Below are positions 46,801-59,100 of a DNA stretch of 64,000 nucleotides, one piece after another; the first letter of the stretch is position 1; each line of letters begins with the position of its first letter. The stretch is from positions 5,365,241 to 5,429,240 of the forward strand of contig OX030959.1 of NCBI GenBank assembly GCA_943735955.1, written 5' to 3'. Both the position numbers and the translations under genes were made by a program. The notes under the pieces were generated by a model. The model was not told the origin of the DNA and did not search any database. It saw only the letters and a list, made by a program, of their open reading frames with translations. The stretch comes from Piscicola geometra (taxonomy: Eukaryota > Annelida > Clitellata > Hirudinida > Piscicolidae).

Positions 46801-49800
46801 CACTCAACTACCCACTCAACCACCCACTCAACTACCCACTCAACCACCCACTCAACCATCCACTCAACCACCCACTCAACCACCCACTCAACCACCCGCA
46901 CATCACACAGGCGAAAATGGACACCAGCTACAAAATGGTGGTCAAGGCGAGTTCTAACGACCATCTGATGACTTCGAAACAGATCGAGAAAGACCTTCTC
47001 AGAACGATGCCTACAAACGCCTGCTTCTGCTCCATCAACAGCACAGGCATACCCCGACTGAGGCGGGTGTTGAGAGCCATCGCTTGGCTCTTTCCCGATA
47101 TTGGCTATTGCCAAGGAACCGGCATGGTGGCGTTTTTTTTTTCTTTTTTTTCTACTTTTTTTATGAATTTAAAATATGAATATAACATTTTTTGAATAAT
47201 GGTTTATTGAAAGTCATGTTTATTAATTATTTTCTAAAACAATCTGTTTCCACAACTTATCACACATCACCAAACCCTTCCATCCACCTCCATGCATCCC
47301 CATGCATCCCTTCTCAACCACCTCCAGATACTTTCCTCCCTGCTCCTCTTCATGGAGGAGGAGGAGGCCTTCTGGACCATGTGCACCATCGTTGACGACC
47401 TCCTGCCCGCCTCCTACTACTCCAACACCCTCATCGGAGTCCAGGTCCTTTACTAAAAATATTATTAATTATATCAACATTTTTCTTAAAATTTGTTTTT
47501 CTCGTTTAGTGATTTATGTTATGTTACTTTTAAGACTATCAATTAGTTATTATTATTATTACGATTTTATGGGCGTCTTTCTGTTATAATTTGACGACAA
47601 CATTTGCAGGCAGACCAGAAGGTTTTGAGACAGTTGGTTGTGTCCTACTTGCCCGAGATCGACAATAAATTAAAAGAGTTCGATATTGGTGAGAAAGGCA
47701 GAAGAATAATTCTTATCTTGTTGACATTATATTAAACAGAAGTTTTTTTTAATTGGTCACTAATTTTTTTATTCGTATTCGTCGAATTTTTAGTTCGAGT
47801 ATTCGTATTCGATCGAATAGTAAATGCGGTATTCGGCACAGCTCTAATAGTCATGAATGCATTCAGGTACACTATACAAAGATTAATACATTGGAAACAG
47901 ATTGTTTTAGAAAATAATTAATAAACATAACTTTCAATAAACCATTATTCAAAAAATGTGATATTCATTGATTTATCTTTAGTTTGTCCACTTTGATCAA
48001 TAAAATAAATAAATTTTGCAAAATTATTTGTTTATCGTTCGTGGCTTTGTACTTTTCTTCTGTTTTATGTATCTTTTAACGCTTTTTGAAATGTATTTGC
48101 CTTATTATGTTGTATTTTATACTATTATAATGTCCATAAATGTCTCATTAAACGTTTTTCATCTCCCACAAGAACTCACCCTCGTCACGCTGCATTGGTT
48201 CATGACGGTGTTTGCCAGTGTGGTTCACACGAGGGTTCTTCTAAGGATATGGGATGTCTTCTTCTATGACGGCTCCATTGTCCTCTTCCTTGTCACTCTC
48301 GCTATGCTCAAGTTGAGGGTGCGTACACTGTACATTGTGCATTATATGTACAGGCAGTGGTTGTTGTCTCTGTTGCCAGGGAATCGTGATAGTTTTTATG
48401 CCATTTATATTTCTTCTACTCGATTAATTTGTAAAATATTTTTAGTATTTTTTTCTTTCATTCATTTTTCGTACTAAAAACAGCCAACCCTCTCTCGCAC
48501 ACAAAGGAGAAAGACATTCTAGAAGCGGACAACTCGGCCCAAATCTTCAACGTTCTCTCGAACATTCCATCCGAAGTGCAAGACGCAGACGAGCTAATCC
48601 AGGCGGCGTTTGGCCTATTTGGCTCGTTGACCGACGTATGCATCGACGTGCAGCGAAGAAAACACCTGGCTCATCTGATGGCTGAAGAGGGATGCCTCAT
48701 CAACCCAGAGTCCACCAAGAACCTCCCTAAACAGGTTCTTTGTGTTGGGTGCTTTTGTGAAGATTTTTTAAAGGTTACGTTAAGGTTGATTTTTTTTTTG
48801 GTAGTTATCTTAATGGATTTTTCTGGCTGATCTTTTCACTGAAACAAACACTGCTTTTTGAAGCCACCATCACCACCACCGCAGCATCTTACAAAACGTC
48901 ATCTAAAATCATCCAAATCTCTGGTCTTCTGGCGGGACGGCAAGGGAGAGGAAGGGGGTGGTTCATTAGAGTCGTGGAAGGTGAAGAACATCAAGCAGAC
49001 GGAGATTCTGGTCGACTTGAGGTATGCCATCTTGCAGGTAGCCAGACATTTCCAAGCCCTTGATCCCGAAAATAGCTCGATTGTGAGTGATTGGTGTTAG
49101 GCTAGTCTTGGACAAAGACTAGATGGTTGGATGGATGCGTAGGAGATTTTTGGATTTTAAGGTTGGTGAAAATAATTTCCAATGAGGGTTCACATCTCAA
49201 CGCCTATAACCGCCCTCTCACACACATCCCTTTTTAAACATTCGTTCCATCATCTTCCCTTCTTTCCGCCCACAGAGTCTACAAGCCGATTACAAGATGG
49301 AGTCGCACAGCAGAGACCTGGAGCAGTTTGTGAGCGTCAGTGGAGACCGGCCGAAGAGGGCTAAGGCACTGCTCGACTTCGAAAGACACGACGAAGATGA
49401 ACTGGGATTCAGGAAAAATGACGTCATAACGGTATTTTTGCTTTTTGTGCGGTGGTGCTTCTGTGATTATCAGGGTGGTTGATTGAGCGGGAGATGTTGA
49501 GTTTTTCATTCAATTCCATATCACTACAGTTTAAAAAAATTCTTCATCAACTAACACTACCACCACCATCACCAGATCATATCACAGAAGGATGATCATT
49601 GCTGGATCGGTGAGATGAATGGCCTCACAGGCTGGTTCCCTGCCAAGTTCGTTGAAGTGAGTCAAGGGGCATCCTTCACGATATACTTGCTAATACCTCA
49701 TCATCATCATCCTTTATATGACTATCCACCATCATATCTTCTCTTAGACTAAATCTTTGTCATCGAAGCATTCACTAGTAAATACATTTATCGCTCTTAA

Positions 49801-51675
49801 ATTTAATTTTTCATTTAATTATTTTTAAATAAGTGATTATTATTATAATGAGACTGTTATTCTGACCACAGGTGCTCGACGAGAGGAGCAAGCATTACAC
49901 ATCCGCTGGTGATGACTCGGTGTCTGAGGCGGTCACAGACATCGTCAGAGGAGTGTATGTGTGCGTGTGTCTGTTTGTGTGTGTCTGTTTTTGTGTGTCT
50001 GTTTTTGTGTGTCTGTTTTTGTGTGTCTGTTTCTGTGTGTCTTTGTTCATCTTTTGTTTTTTGCTTATTTTCCATTTATATTAGTATTGTTCACTAATAT
50101 TAAACATTCTGAAATCGTTGCGTCAATTGAAATGTTTTCTATAAATTTTTTACTGAGCCTCTTCCCAATTAAATTCATTTAATGAAATGTTGGAGAAAAT
50201 ATATATATATCGAATTCCGTTTCATCAGCTTGTGTCCAGCCCTGAAGGCAGTCTTCGAGCATGGTCTCAAGAGGCCCTCCTTCACTGGTGTGTGTCACCC
50301 GTGGATGTTCATCGAACAGGTGGGTGTCTGTTGGGGGGATGGCCATGATGATACTGATGATGGTGTTCGTGATGGTCATTATGATGATGACAATGGTGGT
50401 GTTGTTAATTCTTGTTTTATTTTTATTCCTCGATCGCAGGCGGCCATGAAGGAGGTCGAGAAGGACTTCGAGTCGGTCTACTCGAGACTTGTTCTCTGCA
50501 AAACATACAAGTGTGTAGTGCATACTATTTCTCCCATGTGTGCTGGTGTTGCGGATTTTGTATGAGTATGTGTGTGTTCTCTTTGCTTTTTCTTATTAAA
50601 TAGGTCTATGCGAGTAATAGTTAGCACTACAATGTAACTGTGTGGTAATTATAATAATACTATCGAATGTAGTATTGTAACACTGTTACGTGTCGGAGAG
50701 TTTTAAAAAGGCTCTATCTGGTTCGATTTGTTCTGGCAGACTTGATGAAGATGGAAAGGTTCTGACGCCTGAGGAGATTCTCTACAGGGTATTGCAATGC
50801 TCCTAAGAATTTATGTATATTAATTTCAATTTATTAAAATCAAATTAATTCAATTTTAATTTGCTTAAAATTATTGTTTCAAATCTTAATAATAATGTCG
50901 AACGTTTTTATATTGGCTGCAAGCGATTATAACGATTATATTCACGGCGATCTTTACTGCCTTTGAAACATCATTTAAATATAATTTTTCCACTTTTTCT
51001 CCACAATCCTCTTGCACTCAGGCGGTGCACTCGGTGAATCTGACACACGACGCAGTGCATGCGCAGATGGACGTGAAGTTCAGGTCTCTGATGTGCTGTG
51101 GCCTCAAGTGAGTGGTAGTGCGTGAGCGGGAAATTATTTTGAAAAGAGGAATTCAAGAATTCATTCGATTGTGAACTCAACTATTTAATCTGCCTGACTT
51201 TGTAACCACTCCAACACTGTAACCGTACAGCGAGCAAGCCTTGCATCTCTGGCTCGAAACGCTATGTTCGTGCAGTGAGGTGGTGCAAAAGTGGTACTAC
51301 CCCTGGTCTTTCATCAGGAGTCCTGGCTGGGTGCAGATCAAGTGCGAGCTAAGGTGACCTTTTGTTGATGATTCTTTTGGTGTCGGTTGCGGTTAATTTT
51401 CAATATAAGGTGGAAGGCACTTTTTCGTTTTTTATTAATTCATTAAATATTATTTTTATTTTTTTATTTTTACTCAGATTTAATTTTCACTTTATTTTAC
51501 ATTTTAAATTTTAAATTTTGTTTCAATTTTTGGTGGCAGGATTTTGAATAAGTTATCATTTCATTTGTCTACCGACTGGGAATTGCCTCACCACGACAAC
51601 CTCATTATCGACGGGCTTTGCCACAGCGTGGCTGATGCCCTAGCCAAACATCACCTCTTCAGCTGGGATCTGTGA
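43817..51675 (+). CDS. SGSM3: Small G protein signalling modulator 3 (TBC, SH3 and RUN domains)
   Basis: Adaptor with a Rab-GAP TBC domain. Exons: 43817-43883, 44146-44435, 44643-44712, 44886-44949, 45386-45452, 45997-46110, 46911-47126, 47328-47444, 47610-47688, 48173-48318, 48507-48734, 48885-49082, 49276-49431, 49576-49656, 49872-49954, 50229-50319, 50440-50510, 50740-50788, 51022-51107, 51231-51353, 51540-51675. Phases match, giving 843 residues. The N-terminus has an Asn/Gln-rich insert (about 45-70), then [12 protein letters not shown] and FRYDEFGF. The TBC domain (about 200-420) keeps the catalytic IEKDLLR (249-255) and GYCQG (289-293) motifs. The SH3 domain (about 578-632) contains [15 protein letters not shown] and GWFPAKFVE. 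The RUN domain (about 655-840) contains [17 protein letters not shown] and ends HHLFSWDL. A second version of the last exon lies at 53006-53138. The donor after exon 7 (ATG|gtggcg) is weak. Confidence 0.97.
46326..46897. repeat. 12-bp minisatellite in SGSM3 intron 6
   Basis: About 48 copies of ccactcaaccac with variants (ccgctcaac, catccactc, ctaccc, cagcca). It ends only 13 bases before the exon 7 acceptor, so it supplies the whole branch-point and pyrimidine region of that splice site. The 12-bp unit contains no stop codon in several frames and makes a false 265-residue minus-strand frame. Confidence 0.95.
47771..47850. mobile_element. TTCG-rich transposon relic in SGSM3 intron 9
   Basis: Repeated attcgtattcg and ttcgatcgaat blocks end in ggcacagctctaata. 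Read on the minus strand it begins tagagctgtgccgaata, a pattern like terminal regions of decayed DNA transposons. There is no second end or coding capacity, so it is only a likely fragment. Confidence 0.4.
49958..50046. repeat. TG/TCTG-rich minisatellite in SGSM3 intron 15
   Basis: Tandem units of about 13 bp, tgtgtgtctgttt with small length variants, starting directly after the exon 15 donor. Frames reading CVSVFVCLF come from it and are not genes. Confidence 0.9.
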
Positions 51676-53005
51676 ACATAAATTTCATCTTTTAATGATT
51701 TTGGATTTTTGGTTCATTTATTTTTAGTTTTGTTTTTTAAAACAGTTTTTTCTTTTTTAGCAATACTTTCAGATTTATTGTTTAGAACTATGCTTTTTCT
51801 TTTGTTTTGATACTTTCTAGGACATTTTTTATTTGTTCATTAACTTGGTTATCTAGTTCAAACCAGTTAGATTGTGTTTCACTCGAACGAAATTCTATTT
51901 TCAAATTCTTTAACATTTCTTTTCGACTCATTTTGTTTTTCACTCATTATATTCCACTTACTCCAACGTTTGATACTGCACGAAATACAATAATACCTTC
52001 AAAAAGTTGGTCGTACAACGGTGCTAAATGATTCTTCATACCGTAAAATACCGTTTTGCTCCGATATTTTACATTTTCGAAAAACTATTCGATTTTTCGT
52101 TTATACTTTAGGCTTAATTAATCCATATTAATAAGATTTTTTTAAATAATATTTTTATACAAATTATTTTAATTTTTTTATTAAAAAGCGGTATTAAAAA
52201 ATGAAAAAAATAACTTATTTCTTTAATAATTTCAAATCGAAAACGTTTTGGAATATTTTATAAGAGCTAAATTTTCGACATTGAAAAAATTGAATAATGT
52301 CCGAATGTTTTGGTATTTCATGTAAATGTTTTTAGCAGTATTTTCCAAACTATGGAAACGTAATTATTTTCTATTACTGTTACAATAACTTTAATAATAT
52401 TTACCAGAATTTCTTATGTTTTATATATTATAATATAGATTTGTTTCTTCAACATTCATTTATTAACAATAATATTTGTAGTTCTATTTTGGATCTTACT
52501 TTATATTTTGTAAATATTAAATCTTAGATATTTTGTTTCAACGAAGCATTTTGTGTAACGATGTTTATAGAGGACATAAATAACAAGGCAAACGTGCCAA
52601 AACAATGCATATTTCTAACAGCTGTGTGCATATTTTTGTTACTAATACTTTTTAAATCGTCCTTTATTCCTATTTCTTAATAATTGTTCAAAGGGTAATC
52701 AGATTTATTTTTTACATATTTTAAATTCATTTGTATAAAAATCTTCTCGCTATGAATGTTATCTCGAGCATTCCAGAGAAACTCACAAAAAACCCTTCTT
52801 GAATAAAAACTTTTTTGACTTTCCAAATACGATATCTGAAACCCTATGCTATGTTTGGATTTATGAAGAAGGAATATTGAGTTATTGATGATGGTTTAAA
52901 ATCATTGAATAAATAACAGAATTAATATTTTATGAATAAAACAAATCTTATTCCAAAAATTCCAAACTGCTTCACCAGCACAAAGCGCATCAAAAACCAA
53001 CACAG
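51676..53005 (+). other. Sequence between the two SGSM3 terminal exons
   Basis: AT-rich; it would be 3' UTR for the first terminal exon and intron for the second. The first AATAAA I see is at about 52802. No other gene was recognised. Confidence 0.6.
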
Positions 53006-53138
53006 ACTTTTGGCTCAGTTTGCCTTCAAACTGAGCAACGACTGGGAACTGCCAGTGAACAAGGACTCTGGCAGGCCTCTGCGGGATGGCATCAGTGACA
53101 TGATCGTCAAGCACCATCTCTTCAGCTGGGATATTTGA
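53006..53138 (+). CDS. SGSM3: Alternative terminal exon of SGSM3 (second RUN C-terminus)
   Basis: After acacag at 53005 the sequence continues in exactly the phase left by SGSM3 exon 20 (51353), encoding [18 protein letters not shown] and ending KHHLFSWDI before TGA. It is a diverged duplicate of the terminal exon at 51540-51675, which ends KHHLFSWDL; about 45% of residues match. Using it gives an 842-residue isoform. By recollection of the family, this copy is the more canonical one, keeping the Asp-Ser-Gly-x-Pro-Leu stretch before the end. The acceptor has a poor pyrimidine tract. AATAAA occurs upstream at about 52802 and 52908, which could end transcripts using the first copy. Confidence 0.75.
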
Positions 53139-56100
53139 ACCTTGCTGGGAGAAGTTCAAATTGTCTTTGTGAGTTGCGTTTTTCATTTCTAGTTTGTAGG
53201 GTTTTTTTAAAGTTATGTGTGAATTTAAGCATTAAATATTCAAGGTTAAAAATTTTCTCAAACTTTTTTAAACTAAAAAGTTAAAAAAACACAAAAGAAA
53301 GATACATTTCGCTAATATCAATTCTGCGGCTTTCATTCAGAATCTTCTCAACGTGCCATCGTGTAGTGTTCTTTCCCAGTGATCCAGACCAACCATCATA
53401 CCTGCTTACAATTTCTCTGTGTTCAAACTTACAATCATCGCCTTCGTATATTCACTATGGCAGGGCTTTAGTCGGGTTTGTAATTAATGGTACTGATTGA
53501 TTTCAAACACCTTGACGTATAATTGTTGTGAAACAAATTGTGAAAATTATAAATATTTTCCTGATGATGCTTCATTGCAAACTGTTTCGTCGATAAACTG
53601 GCTTGATAATGTTCTAACCAGTTATACTCGTGTAATCAATTATTATTGGATTATATAGTAGTTCAATTTTATTTAGAAGTCTAAGGATCAAAAATTTAAT
53701 GTATTTATTTGAGTTCTTTCAAACTTATTCTTTAGTTAATAATTTTTTTTAATAATCTGTATTTTAGTTTTCATTTAAGAACAATATGGGGAAAATGCCG
53801 CATCTTTAACATTTTATTTCATGGTTTTTGTAAATATTACATTTTTATACAGCATCTTTTATTTGAAATATCAAAAAAATGTATTTAGTTATTCACTATT
53901 GAGTTAAAAAATATAAAAATCCTTAAAATGAAGTTTATGTGCAATATTTCCATTTTTCAAAACTTGGTGGAAAAATTCCATTTCATAATTTCTAGTATGT
54001 TTTGCATTACTCTTTCTTTCAAGACTGTCTTTTCAAGAAAATATCTCAAATGATTTATCTTTTCATCCTCTAATTGTAATATTTAAAAATCTGTACATAC
54101 ACTTTTGTAAATTACATTTCTTTTACTGCCATTTTTTATTGAAAATATCTAGATGTAAAACACACATTAACCAAAACTTTTTTTTTAATGTGGAAACTAA
54201 AATTTTACTGAAAATAATTCATTACTTCAAGCCAGTGTGCATAAGCTTTGATTATGAGCGTGTTTATTTTTCTCGGTAATTATCTCCTAGGATAAAGTAT
54301 ATTCGCAAATTATGCGTAAAACTAATACTTTTTTTTCACTATAGTCTTTCTTATGCCTCATCGCTTCAGAAAAGTCCATAAAAACATCGTGCTAAAAACA
54401 ACTTATACTCAAAGATTGTAATCCAATAATATAATATTTATTTAATATAATTATTTTGTTTATTGTTGCTATTACAATTCGTATATTGTTCTGAAATATA
54501 ATTTGTTATTTATTTTTTTTATAAATAGTTAACCTCTCAAGGTTTAAAATTGTCTTGAACATATAAGAATTCAGTGGAATATTTCAGCATTTCTTCTTGA
54601 ATATTTCATCAAACATTTTTTGCCATCACTTTCTTGTTGTGATGAAGACTATCATTCTGAGATTATTTTAAAGTTTTATGAAAAATTCTAGATGTTTCAT
54701 ACTGACACAAAAAGTCTGATGTGCAACATATTCTTCCAGAATCAAGAAAATGTTCTAAAAAAACACAGACAAAGTTTTGAAAATTAAAACGTTCCATTTC
54801 ACAGAAATCCAAATATTATCAATAAAAAATGTAATATACCTTAGAGGTTAACTTACCAAGTGTGTAATAATTGAAAATCTTATTTTCGAAGCAGTCGAAA
54901 AAGATATTTGAATAATGCACAAAATAATCATAAAGAGAATTAAAATAGATTGCAAGATAATCAAGAATGGTAAAAACGTTAGCTCATTCCTAACTTTGAA
55001 CTCTATTCGCAAGGCTCTCATTCTAAAAAAATAAAATCCCAAAACAATAAACCATGGAGATAAAATATGAATTCACACAATATAGTGATAACATTGAGAA
55101 GATAAACTTTCGCTTTAGGAAGTTTGGATAGAATGAAGAAACCTTTATCTAACACTTAGTAGTTATCTCCACTCACATACTTCGATATTATTATTTGCAG
55201 AAAATGCTGTGCTTCTAATAGGTATATTGTATGTATAGGTGAGCTACAATGCGATGATCGCATGTAACTTTAAACGCAAGGAAAAATTGGAATTCTTAGA
55301 ATGCTTGTTCAGATCCAGAAGTTTAAGTGTCCAGATGCTGCTCTGATGGATGCTTTTTATCAATTGGAAATCTCTATTATGGCTTTAAACTAATGGGACT
55401 ACTTTTTGAGTTAATTTTAGATTCAGTCGTATTTTGCGTCATGTCTAGGCTTATGCGTGTGTGAATGTTCCGTAAATTTAGAAGAAAATTGTGAAAGAAA
55501 ATAATTACAATATTTAATAATTGAACTCGAAACGATACTATTACTCAAAAGTTCAAAGATATTTAAAAACCATTAGCATGATGTAGCCAGCGAAGTGTTG
55601 AATAAGTGAGGCTGAAAGCTTATATATCTTAATTACACTCTCATTAGGCAATTGGTTCTAATATTTCTTTACTAAATATATGTTTGTAAGTAGGCTATAC
55701 AGTATTAACTTCAAAATCATGTTTTACAAAACTGCAAATTTTAAAAAACCTAAATATTTCCTTCCTCTTCTACCTTCTAAAATTTTTCACAAATATTCGA
55801 CCCAAACACATTTTTCATAATGCCAACAGAGCATATGAGCCTATATGCTCCGATCTGAGGTTGCTTCGAATATATGCTCATAGAGAAGATTGTGGAAGAA
55901 GGAGTAGGCTTGATGGTGGATGTGTGTTCTATCGAGGCTTGATAGAACGGCATAGAAAGTATTAAGTTTCATAGAAAGAGGAGGAGGTACAGATTGTATC
56001 TTTCGAACGAGAGGCTCGATCCAAGCTTCCTTCCCGTGCACATTTCAAAGTATTCATTAAATAATTATATAATTCAGTTTTCTTATTTAGATTATTTTTT

Positions 56101-56168
56101 ATAAAGTTTAGTTATCAATATCTGGAGCTGTTTGGAGAATAATTTTACTACTTTTGGAATATTTGAAG
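53139..56168. other. AT-rich intergenic region SGSM3 to rod protein gene
   Basis: About 3 kb with no supported exon. It begins with the SGSM3 3' UTR and ends with the promoter and leader of the next gene. A minus-strand frame at 55841-56041 is open but not recognisable. Confidence 0.55.
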
Positions 56169-59100
56169 ATGTCAGACGAAGTAGATGTGAAGGAGGTGGT
56201 TCAAGAAAGTGAAGAGTCTAAGACCGAGACGAAAGTTGAAGAGAAATGTGAAGACAAACGTAAGAAAAATTAAATAATTCACTTAATTGGCTCGTTTTAG
56301 AAAATAAACTTCAAAATGTATGACAAATCTTCAAAAAAGTTTTAAATCTTCATAAGTTACTATTATTTAAACTTTCCAAATAAGTTCCAGAATCCGTGAA
56401 GGCTTCAGAGGAAGTCTCAGTGGAAGATTTTGCAAGAAGTGAAGATAAGCCAACGCTGAAAGAAGATGATGTCGTGGAGCTGCCAAAGAAGCCTAGCTAC
56501 AAAGCATTGAGCGATGAGTTAGCAACAATTGGCACTGATTTGAAAAAGTCTTACTCCAAAGTCGAAGACGAAATACCCACCTATGAAGATTCTTCACGCA
56601 GCAGCATCTCCAGACTGATGAACAAAAAGCTTTCTCTTGAAACTGACGGAGGGTTTTCTTCCACAAGGTTGACCAGCTCTGTTAAGATCGACGAAGCGGA
56701 TCTGGACAAAGAAATTGCCGCACGCATGCAGGCTTTCACCTCGGGATACAAACCCTCCACAGGCTCTTCGTATTCTTTTCTCAATGACCCCCTCACTCAG
56801 TCCTCCTCTTACACCTCCAAGACGTCTCCTAGCACAAAAAATATCTCATCTTCCTTCTCCACATCCTCTTACTATCCTTCTGGATCCAATCCCTACATGA
56901 CCGAATCCGGAGCTAACAGTGTCAAAACTATCTTCGAAGTATTTCATGCATATTTATTTCCTTCAACATTTTCTATGTTAACTTATTTATAAAATAAGGT
57001 ATTGACAAAATTAGACACGTTAAAGGTATTTATAATCGAATAAAATTAAATTTTAAGTCGCGCATACGAGACTTGGAAAGTGATTTGGAGAATGAAAGGA
57101 TAGCCAGAGGAAAGGTTGGACTGAATTGTATCTATTAAACGAGCTCAAATTGCAAAATGTTGAACACCAAATTGATCTAATTATTTCTTACATAAATTGG
57201 AAATATAAATATTTATTTTGCCGCGATTTATTGAAAAACGCCAGTTTTATAACCAAAACAAGTCATAAATAATAACTTATTTCTAGAGCGACAAGCAGCG
57301 AATCGACTTGCAGAAGGACTTAGGATCTGCGAAGGACAAGCTGGAAGAATCGCAACAGAATCTCGGAAAGCAAGTGAGTCATTTATTTTAAACAAATCTT
57401 TTCATTCATAAAACTGTTTTTTTAAAATAACTTTTCTTATTTTTATACTTCATAAACCTCAGATCGAGTTGAACAGGAGGCGAGAGCATCAGTTGCAGAA
57501 CATTTCGAGGTTGTTGGAAGAAAGCCAGTCACAAGCCGAGTCGCAACTGACCGCCTTCAAGAAGAAGCATCAGGAGACGGTAGGAGAGTTGATGGACCAG
57601 GTGGATGACCTTCACAAGTCCAAACAAAAGTTGGTTTCAACTTTGATATGTTTGAAGAAATGGCTTGATTTTAATAAAGAATTTTAGCTCAAATTTTATT
57701 AATAGTTTTTTTTGCATGAATGTACTGTAAGTGCTAATTTCAATTCGTTCGGTAGAAGTGAAAAAGAAAGGTTGGCAGCTCAAGTTGAAATGGAAGGTTT
57801 AAAGAGTAAAGCGGAAGAAAACAAAAATGCAAAGGTGGCGTGCTGCTTGGATGTAATTTTAAATTCTGAAAAACGTAACGTTATTACATTTTCTTGTTTG
57901 AATAGTTTTTTTAAACTGAAACTTCAAATTCCACAGATTCTGTTGGAAAAGCAGGTGAAGGGTTTGGATGAGCAGTTGAAAGAGATGAAAATGACCATTA
58001 ACAACATGGAGAGAGAGTTCACAGAGGTTGAAACTATATATTCATTCTCTACACTGTCGATAGTTTACAATTTTTTTTATTTATTGAAAATAAGATTAAG
58101 TTACTTTAATCATGTTCAAGTTTCAACACGTTTTTAATCACTACAAATCAATCCACCTGATCAATCCAGATGCAAATACAGAAGAGTAGGTATGTGACGG
58201 ATGCAGGAGATCTCAAGAAGAAGGTTTCCGAACTCGAAAAACGTCTGCAAGAAGCGGCTGTTGCCATGGACACTGCCAGCACCGAAAACAAAGAGCTTGC
58301 TGTAAGCGGAGCAGAGACAAAATATAGTTAACTAACTCAAAAATCTAGCTATAAATATTATAATCTTGTCTCACATATAAACAACCAATCGTTAAAGACC
58401 CAATTGAGGGAGAGGGAAGAACAGCTTCTTCAGTCTCAAGACGAAGCGAAGGCCTTCAAAGAAGAAGCACATGCACTCAAAGAAGAAGCTGAGGATAACA
58501 AGGAGAGACAATCTGAGCTGCAAAAGAGACTGAGCAAAGCTATGGCTGATGTGACAGTGTGGCAACAAAAGTTCCAAGGAAACGAAAGTTGGTAATTATT
58601 TTTTATTTATTTACAAATTCAAATTTTTGATTTAATGGTTTTAGCCCACTTTAATCATTTAACAATTATATATATTTTTAAATAATAAGCGATATCTTTA
58701 AAAGTTTCAAATTTTTTAGTTTATAAAATATTAAGCGATATTTTTAAAAGTCTCATAACTTCTCCCATGATCTCGTCCAGCATTCGTCAACCCCAATGAC
58801 GTCGAGGAGCTCAAGAAGAAGTTCATTCAAAAACTGCAAGAATCTGAGGCAAAGGTGGATGCTACCATTGGAAAGATGGTGGCACTTGAGAAGAGCAGAG
58901 CCCAAGCACAAGCCCAATCTAGCGGTCTCATGGAGGAGATTGAAAGAGTATGTTTGAGAATGCATATTTTACATTTTAGAGTTACTAGAGTTTGTTTGAA
59001 TACTATATTTACTATGCAATTAACTACTAACTATTCGTACGAATACGCATTTCGTTAGATACGTTTTAAATTTCGATTTGGATTCCGGACAGCGGATTTA

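Noticed and set aside
46317..47114. Large minus-strand open frame reading VVEW repeats
   Set aside because: It is a translation of the 12-bp minisatellite plus the antisense of SGSM3 exon 7.
50179..50523. Minus-strand 114-residue frame
   Set aside because: Antisense of SGSM3 exons 16-17 and the intervening GAT-rich intron.
52902..53186. Minus-strand frame over the second SGSM3 terminal exon
   Set aside because: Antisense of that exon; the plus strand carries the recognised RUN sequence.
55841..56041. Minus-strand 66-residue frame upstream of the rod gene
   Set aside because: Has a Met start but no recognised domain; likely part of the rod gene's upstream region.
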